Shown here piece by piece: positions 46,422 through 55,885 of a stretch of DNA of 64,000 nucleotides (its first letter is position 1; every line of letters begins with the position of its first letter). A model generated the notes under the pieces. It searched no databases and had not been told where the DNA came from. It saw nothing but the letters and a program-made list of their open reading frames with translations. This DNA is from JAPLHP01 sp963720375 (lineage in GTDB: Bacteria > Chloroflexota > Dehalococcoidia > UBA2247 > RBG-13-53-26), in the NCBI GenBank assembly GCA_963720375.1, contig CAVRFM010000015.1, forward strand, positions 1-64,000, in the 5' to 3' direction. The translations under genes and the position numbers were made by a program.

Positions 46422-47369
46422 CTACGTTTGTGGGCTAGGTTTGCGGACAAAAGGCAACCAAGAGAAGAATCTCCGCCATTCACCTTTATCCCAGACTATT
46501 AACAATTGGCTCGCATTACAAACCGAGCTGTAGGTGCCAGTAACAACACCGATCAGAAGAACAAGAGTGAAGTTGTGAATAGTGCCCCCGACAAGAAGAA
46601 GCAGCGTTAGGAGAACCAGGAACACGGTCAGTGACGTATTCAGTGAGCGGGTCAATGTCTGCACAATACTAATGTTCACCGTTTCCTCGAAGTCATTGCC
46701 TATATGCTTACTCATGTTCTCTCGAATGCGGTCGAAAACCACAATCGTGTCATGAACGCTGTAGCCAGCCACGGTAAGCATTCCGGTAATAAACATTACA
46801 TCGACTTTCACCCCGACCACCCAACCAAGAATAGAGAAGATGCCCATAACTACCAGGATATCGTGAATCAAGGCAATGATGGCGCAGACACCCCAGCGGA
46901 AAGGACTGGGCATTTTCCTAAAAGCAAAGGTGATGTAAAGTAGAATGCCAACAGCGGCGATGGCAACGGCTATGGCTGCATTGCGGGCTGTCTCACTGGC
47001 TACCATGGGAGACACAACCAAGTACTCCGGTTGTTGATCTGCCGGGAAAGTATACTGGAATTCGCTCTCAATGCCCGTTGTAATTCTCTCTTCGTCCGAA
47101 GTAGCAAGAATGCCTGGAATCGTTATGTAGAACGAGTTATCGCCCGTATTCTGAACAAGATAATCAGTGTATCCCAAAGACGACATCTCACCACGAAGGT
47201 CACCCTCTGACACAGTGACATTGTCGCCCAAAGTGAGCGTGATGGAGGTGCCACTCTTGAAGTCGACCCCTGGCTTGAGTCCAAAAACCGCCAGAGAGAT
47301 TATCCCGGGAATAATAACCAAGGCTGAGAGAAGGAAGAACCAGTACCTCTTGCCGACGAAATCAATCAT
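46422..47369 (-). CDS. secF: Protein translocase subunit SecF
   Basis: SecF (315 residues) forms the SecDF proton-driven accessory translocase. Six membrane segments, the family GVDFKSGT motif after the first, and the GYSVHDTIVVFDRIREN motif around TM4-5. I chose ATG 47369, with GGGGCAGAAG before it, since the longer frame (47405) begins inside secD; this gives an 8-base overlap with the secD stop. One unusual feature is that secF does not end in a long charged tail. Confidence 0.95.
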   Translation of the reverse strand: MIDFVGKRYWFFLLSALVIIPGIISLAVFGLKPGVDFKSGTSITLTLGDNVTVSEGDLRGEMSSLGYTDYLVQNTGDNSFYITIPGILATSDEERITTGIESEFQYTFPADQQPEYLVVSPMVASETARNAAIAVAIAAVGILLYITFAFRKMPSPFRWGVCAIIALIHDILVVMGIFSILGWVVGVKVDVMFITGMLTVAGYSVHDTIVVFDRIRENMSKHIGNDFEETVNISIVQTLTRSLNTSLTVFLVLLTLLLLVGGTIHNFTLVLLIGVVTGTYSSVCNASQLLIVWDKGEWRRFFSWLPFVRKPSPQT

Positions 47370-49029
47370 CTTCTGCCCCTGCCGCAGGCTTCGTTTCCAC
47401 TCCAAACCAGTTCAGATTCCTGGTAGCCCGAGATCCGGAGAGGAAGGTCAAAAGTAGAGTCCGTGAGATTACGACGGCGCTGAACATGCTCACAGCAACT
47501 CCAATAAACAGCGTCAGAGCAAAGCCCTTCACGGTTGAACTGGCGACTATATGGCTACCAAACCAGTATAGGATGATGCAGGTGATAAAGGTACTGATAT
47601 TGCTGTCACGAATCGAAGGCCACGCTCGGCTGAAGCCAGCGTCTATAGCTGCTTTGAGAGTGCTCCCCGCCCGCAACTCCTCTTTCATCCTTTCGAAGAT
47701 GAGCACGTTGGCGTCCACAGCCATACCCATGGATACGACAAAGCCAGCAATCCCAGCCAAGGTTAATGTCACCGGAATCAGTTTGTAGATGGACAGAACG
47801 ATCAGCGTATAGATAATAAGAGCCGCTGTGGCTACAACACCTGGCAGTCGATAGTACAAGATCATGAACAACGCCACTATCAGCAGCCCAACCATGCCGG
47901 CCACGAAAGCCTTGCGTACAAAATCTGCGCCGAGGGTGGCTGAGATTTGACTTTCAAAGAGCGTCTTCAGGGGAACCGGCAGAGCGCCTGAGACCAGCTG
48001 GACCGCCAGATCTTGAGACGAATTAGCATCGAAGTTCCCAGTGATCTGGTCATTGCCGGCAGATGCCGACTCTTCCATCTGAGGGCTGGAGATTAACTTA
48101 CCATCAAGCACAATACCCAGCAGACTACGCGGATCCGCCGAGCCAGAGCTATAGTACGCGTTAAGGCGAGCTGCGATCTGGTTGAAGATGGTGGTTCCGT
48201 CACTATTCCAACCAATGCCGACTGCATAAGTGACAGCGCCTAGTGAGTTTGTGCTTACCTGCCTCTTGGCGCTTGTAAGATATGATCCGGTGAGCTGTGT
48301 TACCACCCCATTCAGGGTCCCGGTAGCCGGCTCCCAGCTCAGGGCTGCCGTGTCGCTCGATCCCAGCGCAGACAGATTATCGGCTAGGACGTTCCCATCT
48401 TCGTCAGCCTGGTAAAGAACATTCCCGCTGTTGTCCGTTAACGTACGAGTTCCATTGTCCCCTACATTGAAAACGGCCACAGGGTCCTGGCTCGCAGAGG
48501 TGTAGAATATACGGCTGCCCGGGACACTCGTCTCGAAGAATGCGGCGAAGTTTTCACTCATATAGTCATTGAGGGTAACCGTACTGCTATCTGCGGGCTT
48601 CCGTTCGACCTCCCTGAACTCAAGGAAGGCCGTCGCTTCTATCACGCTCTTGGCTGTCTCAACATCGGTTATGCCTGGCAACTCCACCAGGATACGGTCT
48701 GCCCCTTGCTTCTGTATGACGGGCTCAACTACGCCCAGGCCATTTACACGGCTCTCAATGCTCTTAATAGCGCCGTCTACAGCATCCGCCTTCTGCGTAT
48801 CTGTCAAATTCTCTGTAAGTTTTGAAAAGTCAGCCTGATAGACCAGTTGCACGCCGCCCTTCAGGTCCAGCCCCAGTCGCAGTCCCAGGTCGTCCGACTC
48901 ATGGTGAAGAGCACTAGAGCCGCTGGGAGACATCAACCAGATGGATACGCCGATGATGACTATGATAAGGAGTAGAAACCAGCGGTTCCAGAGAAATCGC
49001 TTCGCTGTCCTTGTTGGTCGCTTCATCAT
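47362..49029 (-). CDS. secD: Protein translocase subunit SecD
   Basis: SecD (555 residues) has TM1 (about 13-31), LGLDLKGGVQLVY, a large external P1 domain with an insertion of about 130 residues between about 150 and 290, rich in Ser, Thr, Asn and Gly, then GALPVPL and five membrane segments with GMAVDANVLIFERMKEE. SecDF helps complete protein export using the proton gradient. The gene overlaps secF. ATG 49029 is 63 bases after the stop of the nucleotidyltransferase gene. Confidence 0.95.
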   Translation of the reverse strand: MMKRPTRTAKRFLWNRWFLLLIIVIIGVSIWLMSPSGSSALHHESDDLGLRLGLDLKGGVQLVYQADFSKLTENLTDTQKADAVDGAIKSIESRVNGLGVVEPVIQKQGADRILVELPGITDVETAKSVIEATAFLEFREVERKPADSSTVTLNDYMSENFAAFFETSVPGSRIFYTSASQDPVAVFNVGDNGTRTLTDNSGNVLYQADEDGNVLADNLSALGSSDTAALSWEPATGTLNGVVTQLTGSYLTSAKRQVSTNSLGAVTYAVGIGWNSDGTTIFNQIAARLNAYYSSGSADPRSLLGIVLDGKLISSPQMEESASAGNDQITGNFDANSSQDLAVQLVSGALPVPLKTLFESQISATLGADFVRKAFVAGMVGLLIVALFMILYYRLPGVVATAALIIYTLIVLSIYKLIPVTLTLAGIAGFVVSMGMAVDANVLIFERMKEELRAGSTLKAAIDAGFSRAWPSIRDSNISTFITCIILYWFGSHIVASSTVKGFALTLFIGVAVSMFSAVVISRTLLLTFLSGSRATRNLNWFGVETKPAAGAEDD

Positions 49030-49091
49030 GAGGCTATCTGCATGTTCTTAATTTCAGATACGCATCCTGGAAATGGTACAAATTGCGTTTA

Positions 49092-50591
49092 TCATACCAC
49101 TTTTTCAGCGGGTTTGTCTTGAGCCAGCCGTCTCTGGGCAAAGGCCAGGGCTTCTTCCCTGGTAGCAATCTCGCCTGCCCCCTGGGCTTCGCGCACTGCT
49201 TCCAGAAGTTCACCCACCTTCGGGCCAGGCTTCAAGCCAAGGATTTTCATCAGGTCATCCCCATCGAGCAGCTTCGGGGGCCTCACTAAAGCTTCATCTT
49301 CCTCACGCTGCGACAATACATACTCCATCATGCCGCAGTGCCGTCTCCATTCCGTCAGGTCCAGATTCGGTCCCTGAGTGGCCAGGAAATCAGCCAGAGT
49401 GAGGAACATGATATCGATGCTTACGTCACCGGTATCACGGAAATAGCGGTAGATAGCCCGCCGGGTAGGCATTCCCTGGTCACCCCCCATCTGCCACAGC
49501 CGCAGATGGGCCTCTATCATCTTCTGCACCATTCCTGTTTCTCTGTTGCTGAACCTGAGCCGCTGGAGGATATCGCCAGCTATCGAAGCCCCCTCCTTGG
49601 TGTGCCCCAGGAAGCGGGCTCTGCCATCCGCCTCCATAGTCTTGGTTTGTGGCTTGGCAATATCGTGGAGAAGGGCAGCCAGCTTCATCAGAACAGCCCT
49701 GGTCACACCAATGCCGATCTCTTCCTCAAAACCCTCAATATGGGGCACCAGGTGCGGGGCAAGGGCAAGAAATTCAATTTCTTTCTCCCTGTTTAGCAGC
49801 CGTTCCAGGGCAGCTACCGCCTCTATCGAGTGATGAAATACGTCCCAATAATGTTCTCTGGGCTGCTCTACCCCCTTGGTCGCGGTCAGTTCAGGGATAA
49901 TGGCAGTCAGCAATCCCAGGCGGTCCAGATAGAATAGAAAATGGGCCGCATTCCGGCTGGCGAGTATGCGGCAGAGTTCCTCTCTCACCCTCTCACCAGC
50001 CACCTGGCGGATAAGCTGGCCCTGTTTGCTGAGCAGGATTTCGGTCTCCTCCTCTATCGTAAAACCATACGCCGCTGCCAGCCTCACTGCCCGTATCAAG
50101 CGGGCCGGGTCATCTTCAAAGGCAGTATCACCCACCGCCCTGATTGACCTCTTCTCCAGGTCTCGCTTCCCCTGGAAGGGGTCAATCAGGGAAGCAGAGC
50201 CGTCCTCTCCCACTTCCCTCAAGTCAATCGCCATAGCATCGATGGTGAAATCTCGGCGGGAAAGGTCTGCCTCAATGTTTCCTCGAATAGTTGAGAGGTC
50301 AAGATGCCACTGAGACTCTCCGGCTGCATCACCGGCAGCCACTACTACCCTGGCTATACCGTTGGCCTCATCTAAAAGCACATACCTGCCATGAAGCGCC
50401 TCCGCCAGCTTCTGTGCCACTTGCGGGGCCGCCTCTGCCACGGCTATGTCAATGTCCCTGGTAGCCCGACCGAGCAACGTGTCACGAATGTATCCGCCAA
50501 CGAGATAAGAATCGATGCCCTGTCGAACAAGGAAGTCCGCTGCCCCCGCCAGTATCGAAGGGACATCCCTCCCCAAAGAAACCCTGGTCAT
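49092..50591 (-). CDS. cca: CCA-adding/poly(A) polymerase family nucleotidyltransferase with HD domain
   Basis: A class II tRNA nucleotidyltransferase/poly(A) polymerase-type protein, 499 residues. The N-terminal head has the GG and DxD motifs YLVGGYIRDTLLGRATRDIDIAV, then RRDFTIDAMAIDL and RAVRLAAAYGFTIE. A C-terminal HD domain (KLAALLHDIAKP, with a following HT) makes it the longer CCA type. It adds or repairs the CCA end of tRNA. Whether it is CCA- or A-adding cannot be told from sequence alone. The start overlaps the def stop (ATGA). Confidence 0.88.
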   Translation of the reverse strand: MTRVSLGRDVPSILAGAADFLVRQGIDSYLVGGYIRDTLLGRATRDIDIAVAEAAPQVAQKLAEALHGRYVLLDEANGIARVVVAAGDAAGESQWHLDLSTIRGNIEADLSRRDFTIDAMAIDLREVGEDGSASLIDPFQGKRDLEKRSIRAVGDTAFEDDPARLIRAVRLAAAYGFTIEEETEILLSKQGQLIRQVAGERVREELCRILASRNAAHFLFYLDRLGLLTAIIPELTATKGVEQPREHYWDVFHHSIEAVAALERLLNREKEIEFLALAPHLVPHIEGFEEEIGIGVTRAVLMKLAALLHDIAKPQTKTMEADGRARFLGHTKEGASIAGDILQRLRFSNRETGMVQKMIEAHLRLWQMGGDQGMPTRRAIYRYFRDTGDVSIDIMFLTLADFLATQGPNLDLTEWRRHCGMMEYVLSQREEDEALVRPPKLLDGDDLMKILGLKPGPKVGELLEAVREAQGAGEIATREEALAFAQRRLAQDKPAEKVV

Positions 50592-51076
50592 AAGCCTTGC
50601 TCTTCTTCAGGCTCAATTTTATATAGCTTATCCGGGCTCTCCAGATGGTCGATATACAGCACACCATTGAGGTGGTCTAATTCATGTTCCAGAACCTGGG
50701 CCAGGAGCTCTGTACCCCTTATGCGAGTCTCTTTCCCACTGCGATCGCGTGCCTTGACTATCACTGAAACTGAGCGTTTAATCTCCCCCCTGTATCCCGG
50801 TATGCTGAGGCAGCCTTCCTCTACAACGCGCTCCCCTGATCTCTTGACGATCTCCGGATTAACCAGCACGATGGGCTCTTCCTCAGGGAGTCCGATCACA
50901 GCTATTCGGAGAGAAATGCCAACTTGTGGAGCAGCCAATCCCGCACCACAGGCGGCCGGCATAGTCTCCAGCATATCGTCAATCAGCCTCTGTACTGACC
51001 CATCGAGGTTGCTTACTCGCTTGGCTTTCCGTCGCAGCACCGGGTCAGGAGCAAAACGGAGTGGCAAAACCGCCAT
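50588..51076 (-). CDS. def: Peptide deformylase
   Basis: Def removes the formyl group from nascent N-terminal Met. The 162-residue protein has all three metal/catalytic motifs: GAGLAAPQVG (44-53), EGCLS with C89 and HELDH (H131, E132, H135). The shorter C-terminal tail is of the Gram-positive/compact type. The stop overlaps the next gene by 4 bases. A perfect GGTTCG/CGAACC inverted repeat (51121-51138) lies just upstream of the gene, in the 126-base gap to the TM2 gene. Confidence 0.95.
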   Translation of the reverse strand: MAVLPLRFAPDPVLRRKAKRVSNLDGSVQRLIDDMLETMPAACGAGLAAPQVGISLRIAVIGLPEEEPIVLVNPEIVKRSGERVVEEGCLSIPGYRGEIKRSVSVIVKARDRSGKETRIRGTELLAQVLEHELDHLNGVLYIDHLESPDKLYKIEPEEEQGL

Positions 51077-51202
51077 CCTGAAGCCTCCTGGGAATGTATA
51101 GTCTCACAAGAAGAATTATAGGTTCGTGCGATCGAACCCGCAAATCTACGGACTGGCTAGAATGATATCTGAGAGATGGCTTCTGGCAAGACCTGGCTGG
51201 TC

Positions 51203-51556
51203 CTACCAGTTCTTAATGATCTTATCTTCAGCATCCTTGGCATATCCTGATACCGCATAAATGAAGTCGACCAGCGCCCAGATCCACACAGGTATGAGAA
51301 GAATCAATCCCAGGCCAAAGATCCATATGGTGGCCCACCCCACGATATCCATTACAAGCATTACAACTGCCGTGCTGATCTTGCCCGTATAGAACCGATG
51401 TGCACCGAATTGCCCCAGGAACACGGCAAACAGAGTAGTAGCCAACCTCGATTTCGGTGATACGCCTTCCATCGACTCTGCCGCCAGCCTTGTACCGCAA
51501 TTGGAGCAGAATGCCGGATTATCCGTTATCTCTTTCCCGCAGTTCCTGCAAAACAT
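51203..51556 (-). CDS. Zinc-ribbon and TM2-domain membrane protein
   Basis: A 117-residue protein: an N-terminal zinc ribbon (CRNCG, then CSNCG, residues 3-22) is joined to a TM2 domain (about 38-105), with FLGQFGAHRFYTGK as the signature and two membrane helices. Function of the family is not established; members are small membrane proteins of unknown role. I chose ATG 51556 because AGGGAGG lies 6 bases before it; the GTG at 51562 would touch that site. It lies between def and priA on the same strand. Confidence 0.85.
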   Translation of the reverse strand: MFCRNCGKEITDNPAFCSNCGTRLAAESMEGVSPKSRLATTLFAVFLGQFGAHRFYTGKISTAVVMLVMDIVGWATIWIFGLGLILLIPVWIWALVDFIYAVSGYAKDAEDKIIKNW

Positions 51557-51607
51557 CGTCACCCTCCCTTGTAAATCACTTGCACTCGCACAGGATACAA
51601 GAGGTCA

Positions 51608-54040
51608 TCATAACAGGCCAATCGGGTCGACGTCCACTGCCCAGTCTCGTGGCAAAGGCAGGCCGTCCAGGAGACGGGTGGGGTCAGCGCCCCGCAATAT
51701 GATCTGCCACCGGTATCGACCTCGTATTCTTCCAAAGAACATCGGGGAAGGACCGATCAGGTCTACATCTATGCCCTCAGATTTCCTCTTTGCCATCAGT
51801 CGCTGATGCATTCTTTCCGCCCCTTGACGGCACGCTTCAGCATTAGTATGCGTATAAACAAGAGAAACCAACCGACTGAAAGGAGGATTCTTATACTGTC
51901 GCCGATAGCCGATCTCCTGACGGTAGAAGGAGGCATAATCATGCTTTGCGCCACTGGTAATGGCATAGTGCTCCGGAGTATATGTCTGCACCACAACCCG
52001 CCCCGGACTGGAACCACGTCCGGCCCTCCCCGCCACCTGGCTCAGAAGTTGAAAGGTGCGCTCACAGGAGCGAATATCAGGAAAATGAAGCGCCGTGTCA
52101 GCCGAGATTACCCCCACCAGGGTTACCAGGGGCAGGTCCAGCCCCTTGGCAATCATCTGCGTCCCGATAAGGATGTCTGCCTGATGAGAGAGGAACTTGC
52201 TCAGGATCCTCTCGTGTGCGTCTTTCCCTCCGGTGGCGTCCCGGTCCCAGCGTAGTAACCTTGCCTCAGGGAAGGCTTGGGCTATCTCCTCTGCCACCCT
52301 CTGGGTTCCAATACCCAGGAATCTGATCCGCCTGCTTGAGCACTCAGGGCAGACCGTGGGAACCGGCTTTCTGTAGTTGCACTGGTGACAGACCAGTGTC
52401 TCCTCCTCAGCATGATACGTCAGTGCTAAGTCGCAGCGATGGCACTTCATTACAAAACCGCAATTCCGGCACTGGACAAAAGTGGCAGTGCCCCGCCGAT
52501 TGAGGAAGAGGATAACCTGCTCTTCCGCAGACAAAGTCTCGGCTACGGACCTACTCAACAATCGACTGAAGATGCTCCGGTTTCCTGCCTTAAGCTCCTC
52601 ACGCATATCCACCAGCTTCACCTCAGGGAGAGGTGACTCCCCCCTCGAGGTGATCCGCTGAGGGAGTCGCAGCAATCTGTACCTGCCTGTCTGAGCGCGA
52701 TGGTAACTTTCGACATCGGGGGTAGCACTGCCAAGGATGGTCACCGCACCACTGAGTTCCGCCAGCTTGAGAGCCACTTCCCGGGCATGGTAGCGGGGCG
52801 ATTGCTCGTGCTGCTTGTAATTCCACTCATGTTCCTCATCGATAATAATGAGCCCCAGATCCGGCTGAGGGGCAAAGATCGCCCCGCGAGGACCGATGAC
52901 TACATCGAAAGCTCCTTCCTTTATCCTTTGCCACTCATCAAACTGCTCCCCCAGAGACAGTTTGCTGTGGAGAACAGCCACTCGATGGGGGAAGCGAGAG
53001 GCAAAACGCTCGATCGTCTGCGGCGTAAGAGATATCTCCGGCACTAGGACAATAGCGCGCTTGCCCAGAGCCACGGCTTCTGCCAGAGCTTGCATATAGA
53101 CCTCTGTCTTGCCACTGCCGGTGACTCCATGAAGAAGAAACACCGCCGGGCTGCTCCCCCCTGGCTGCCTCAAACTGATACGAATCTGATCTAAAGCTGC
53201 CTCCTGTGCCGCAGTAAGGGGAGGGGGGGCACTGGGAGAGAAGCTGCGATCCAAAAGGGGATCACGCCACACCTGGACACCCTCTATGGAAATCAACCCT
53301 TTACCCTGCAATGCCTTGGCTATGGCAGGGGTACAATGAGCCGCCTCCCTGACTTCTGCGAGAGAAACGGGCTTCCGTCTGCTTGCGAGGAACTCGAGCA
53401 GTGCCGCTTGCTTCGGGGCTCTAGCAACCAGGTGCCTCGCCTCCTGTCTCGCTGCCTCAACATCAACTCCCAGGTGTAAATAAGGTAGAACCCTGGGCTT
53501 TACCCTCACCCCTTCCAGTTCCTGGCTCCTGGTCACCAATCCCTTGCTGAGGAGCTGCCCCAAGGCCAAATCGGCCTTCTTCTTACCCAGAACCCTCTCC
53601 AACACTCCCAGAGCTACCTTTTCTCCTCTCCCCAGGAGGTTCAGCACTTGCCTTTCTTCAGGGGTCAGTGAAGCAGAAGCCACCGAAGAATACTCGGGAG
53701 ATAAATGGAAGTAAGTGACCAGCCTTCGCTCAAACCCCGGTGGCAGCATCAGAGCAACGGCATCGAAAAGAGGGGCTAGATAATACTCGCTTATCCAGCG
53801 AGCCAGTTCAATCTGAACGGGTGAGAGGAGGGGGTGGGGATCTATAACACCAACTACCTCTCTCGTTTCCTCAACCCCAGGGTAGTCGGTCAGTTGTAAG
53901 ACGATACCTTGAAGCACCTTGGAACCGAAGGGGACCCAAAGCGCTTGTCCGACAGCGAGATCAACAGAGGGCGGGATGCTGTAACTGAAGGTTCGACGCT
54001 GAGCTATCGGCGAGTTAACGGCAACTTCGGCATAGCCCAT
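51608..54040 (-). CDS. priA: Primosomal protein N' (replication restart helicase PriA)
   Basis: PriA (810 residues) restarts stalled replication forks. A 3'-end-binding domain is followed by the winged-helix region, Walker A LLHGVTGSGKTEV, DEEH box IIIDEEHEWNYKQ, a zinc-binding Cys cluster (CRNCG, CHRCD, CHQCN, CPECS) and helicase motifs V-VI (GTQMIAKGLDLP, QVAGRAGR). It is longer than E. coli PriA (732). It starts at ATG 54040, 21 bases after the rplS stop on the same strand. Confidence 0.96.
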   Translation of the reverse strand: MGYAEVAVNSPIAQRRTFSYSIPPSVDLAVGQALWVPFGSKVLQGIVLQLTDYPGVEETREVVGVIDPHPLLSPVQIELARWISEYYLAPLFDAVALMLPPGFERRLVTYFHLSPEYSSVASASLTPEERQVLNLLGRGEKVALGVLERVLGKKKADLALGQLLSKGLVTRSQELEGVRVKPRVLPYLHLGVDVEAARQEARHLVARAPKQAALLEFLASRRKPVSLAEVREAAHCTPAIAKALQGKGLISIEGVQVWRDPLLDRSFSPSAPPPLTAAQEAALDQIRISLRQPGGSSPAVFLLHGVTGSGKTEVYMQALAEAVALGKRAIVLVPEISLTPQTIERFASRFPHRVAVLHSKLSLGEQFDEWQRIKEGAFDVVIGPRGAIFAPQPDLGLIIIDEEHEWNYKQHEQSPRYHAREVALKLAELSGAVTILGSATPDVESYHRAQTGRYRLLRLPQRITSRGESPLPEVKLVDMREELKAGNRSIFSRLLSRSVAETLSAEEQVILFLNRRGTATFVQCRNCGFVMKCHRCDLALTYHAEEETLVCHQCNYRKPVPTVCPECSSRRIRFLGIGTQRVAEEIAQAFPEARLLRWDRDATGGKDAHERILSKFLSHQADILIGTQMIAKGLDLPLVTLVGVISADTALHFPDIRSCERTFQLLSQVAGRAGRGSSPGRVVVQTYTPEHYAITSGAKHDYASFYRQEIGYRRQYKNPPFSRLVSLVYTHTNAEACRQGAERMHQRLMAKRKSEGIDVDLIGPSPMFFGRIRGRYRWQIILRGADPTRLLDGLPLPRDWAVDVDPIGLL

Positions 54041-54061
54041 GTCTCCCTTCCCATTCTCGTA

Positions 54062-54502
54062 TTATTCCTTCGGTTCCGGCTGCTCTTCCGGCTGTTGTTC
54101 CACAATAAGCTCTTGTTCCTCTTGCGCCTCCACTTGCAGCTCCGGCGCTACTTTGGCCTTGGACTTCAACTTGGCGCGAGTGGCCTTGCTGCTAAGCCCA
54201 CGCAGGTAATAGAGCCTCGCCCGACGCACGTCCCCCTCCTGTATCACTTCTACCTTCTCCACATAGGGGGAATTCAGGAAAAAGGTTCGCTCCACCCCTA
54301 TACCATGAGCCACGTGCCTCACTGTAAAGTTGGCACTATTGGCACCCTTCCGCACCCGAATGACCACCCCCTGGAAGACCTGAGTGCGCTCTTTCTCGCC
54401 CTCTTTAGCCTTCACGCTCACCTTCACTCTGTCACCAGGGTGAATCGGAGGAATATTCGGATTGGGTTTAGTCTCGACTAGCCAGCTAATATTCTTGGTC
54501 AA
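54062..54502 (-). CDS. rplS: 50S ribosomal protein bL19 with acidic extension
   Basis: The first 115 residues are normal bL19 (PGDRVKVSVK, RTQVFQGVVI, GIGVERTFFLNSP, VRRARLYYLRGL). A tail of about 30 residues rich in Glu and Gln follows, making 146 residues against about 115 in E. coli. bL19 sits at the 30S-50S interface. TTG 54502 overlaps the trmD stop (TTGA) and follows GAAGGGGG by 5 bases. trmD-rplS is a widely conserved pair; rpsP and rimM, usually before trmD, are not here. Confidence 0.95.
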   Translation of the reverse strand: MTKNISWLVETKPNPNIPPIHPGDRVKVSVKAKEGEKERTQVFQGVVIRVRKGANSANFTVRHVAHGIGVERTFFLNSPYVEKVEVIQEGDVRRARLYYLRGLSSKATRAKLKSKAKVAPELQVEAQEEQELIVEQQPEEQPEPKE

Positions 54503-55245
54503 TTGAACCCCCTTCTCGCCTTTATTCTGTCCGCCAGCTTCTTCTCCTCTTCAGACAAAACAGCCTTTCTGAAGAGGTCGGGACGACGCAGCAATGTGCG
54601 TTCGATAGCCTGCTCGCATCGCCATCTGGCAATCTCCTGATGATCTCCTGAAAGCAACACCGGCGGTATTTCCCATCCCCTATATACACGCGGCCGGGTA
54701 TACTGCGGATATTCCAGAAAACCCCTGGCATAAGAATCATCCTCTACCGCTTGTTCCGACCCCAGTGCGCCAGGTAGCAACCTGACTACAGCATCTACCA
54801 CCACCATAGCCGCCAGTTCTCCACCAGTGATCACATATTCCCCAATACTGATCTCATCCGTAACCAGATACTGCCTTACCCTCTCATCTACTCCCTCGTA
54901 ATGCCCGCAAATGAGAATCAGGTTTCTTTGCTTTGACAACTCCTGAGCAATCTGATGACAGAAGAGCCGCCCCTGCGGTGTAAGCAGGATGACCGGAACA
55001 GAGCTATCATTTATCATTCCCTTAATCGACTCTACGGCCTCAAAAAGAGGCTCAGGCTTCAGTACCATTCCTCCTCCGCCACCATAGGGACAATCATCTA
55101 CTGTGTGATGCTTATCATGCGCATAATCCCGGAAATTGTGAATAGATATGTTCACCAAGCCATTATCAACCGCCCTCTTCACAATGCTCTCGCCAAAAGG
55201 GCCATCAAACATCTTTGGAAACAGGCTGACTATATCAATGCGCAT
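54499..55245 (-). CDS. trmD: tRNA (guanine-N1)-methyltransferase
   Basis: TrmD methylates G37 of tRNAs reading CUN, CCN and CGG codons, preventing frameshift. The SPOUT-family protein (248 residues) has MRIDIVSLFPKMF, DDCPYGGGGGMVLKPEP and the trefoil-knot region ICGHYEGVDERV and GEYVITGGELAA. Homology puts the start at ATG 55245; the first 10 residues of the longer frame (55275) are not family-like and would overlap the MogA-like gene. The next gene starts at its stop. Confidence 0.95.
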   Translation of the reverse strand: MRIDIVSLFPKMFDGPFGESIVKRAVDNGLVNISIHNFRDYAHDKHHTVDDCPYGGGGGMVLKPEPLFEAVESIKGMINDSSVPVILLTPQGRLFCHQIAQELSKQRNLILICGHYEGVDERVRQYLVTDEISIGEYVITGGELAAMVVVDAVVRLLPGALGSEQAVEDDSYARGFLEYPQYTRPRVYRGWEIPPVLLSGDHQEIARWRCEQAIERTLLRRPDLFRKAVLSEEEKKLADRIKARRGFN

Positions 55246-55259
55246 GCTGTCCCGTCCGC

Positions 55260-55748
55260 CTACCTCTGGGCACACTCGGCCGCTTGCCCTCTAACGGTCT
55301 CTACAGCATGAGGGAGGGCAGGCAATATTGCTTCAAGACATTCCTTTACCGCTTTAGGACTGCCGGGCAAATTGATAATCAGGGTCTTCTTGCGAATACC
55401 GGCTACAGCCCGGCTCAGCATGGCCCGAGGGGTCAACTTGAGGCTCTGTGCCCGCATTGCCTCGGTAAAACCAGGGGCAACCCTGTCCAGTATGTCAAGC
55501 GTAGCTTCCGGGGTCACATCCCTGGGGGCTAATCCGGTCCCCCCGGTAGTGAGAATAAGATCCAGGCCCTCATCGGCCCACTCCTTGAGCTTATCCGAAA
55601 TAGCCTCCCTTTCGTCAGGCACAATGCTATACTTCGTCCGCTGTATCCCAAGGGAGGCCAGGCATTCCTGAATCACTTTGCCGCTCTCATCTACACGCTC
55701 TCCCCTCGATCCCTTGTCACTCACAGTGAGAACGCCTGCAGTAAACAT
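55260..55748 (-). CDS. MoaB/MogA-type molybdopterin adenylyltransferase
   Basis: A 162-residue MoaB/MogA fold protein with VLTVSDKGSRG near the start, TTGGTGLAPRDVTPEA (nucleotide/MPT-binding loop) and LPGSPKAVKECL. The family adenylates molybdopterin for molybdenum or tungsten cofactor. I chose ATG 55748 (GAGGA 4 bases before it) over 55784. The trmD gene starts 14 bases after its stop. It suggests that molybdo/tungsto-enzymes exist in the organism, but MoaB-type proteins can also be non-enzymatic. Confidence 0.88.
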   Translation of the reverse strand: MFTAGVLTVSDKGSRGERVDESGKVIQECLASLGIQRTKYSIVPDEREAISDKLKEWADEGLDLILTTGGTGLAPRDVTPEATLDILDRVAPGFTEAMRAQSLKLTPRAMLSRAVAGIRKKTLIINLPGSPKAVKECLEAILPALPHAVETVRGQAAECAQR

Positions 55749-55885
55749 AAAATCCTCATCGTAATGATACCATAGCAGGTTCATATTGCAAAGATTTGCA
55801 TCGTAAAAGTATCCTATGCTATCTTGGGCGGTAGTTCAGGACCTGAAAAGGATAGACAAGGCTTTAGCTGCGATTGGAGGGAGAA

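Noticed and set aside
51121..51138. GGTTCG/CGAACC inverted repeat resembling a tRNA T-arm
   Set aside because: No acceptor or anticodon arm fits around it; it is a short hairpin upstream of def.
55796..55825. TTGCAT and TATCTT as a promoter of the FAD dehydrogenase gene
   Set aside because: The spacer is 18 bases and both hexamers are weak, so I do not list it.
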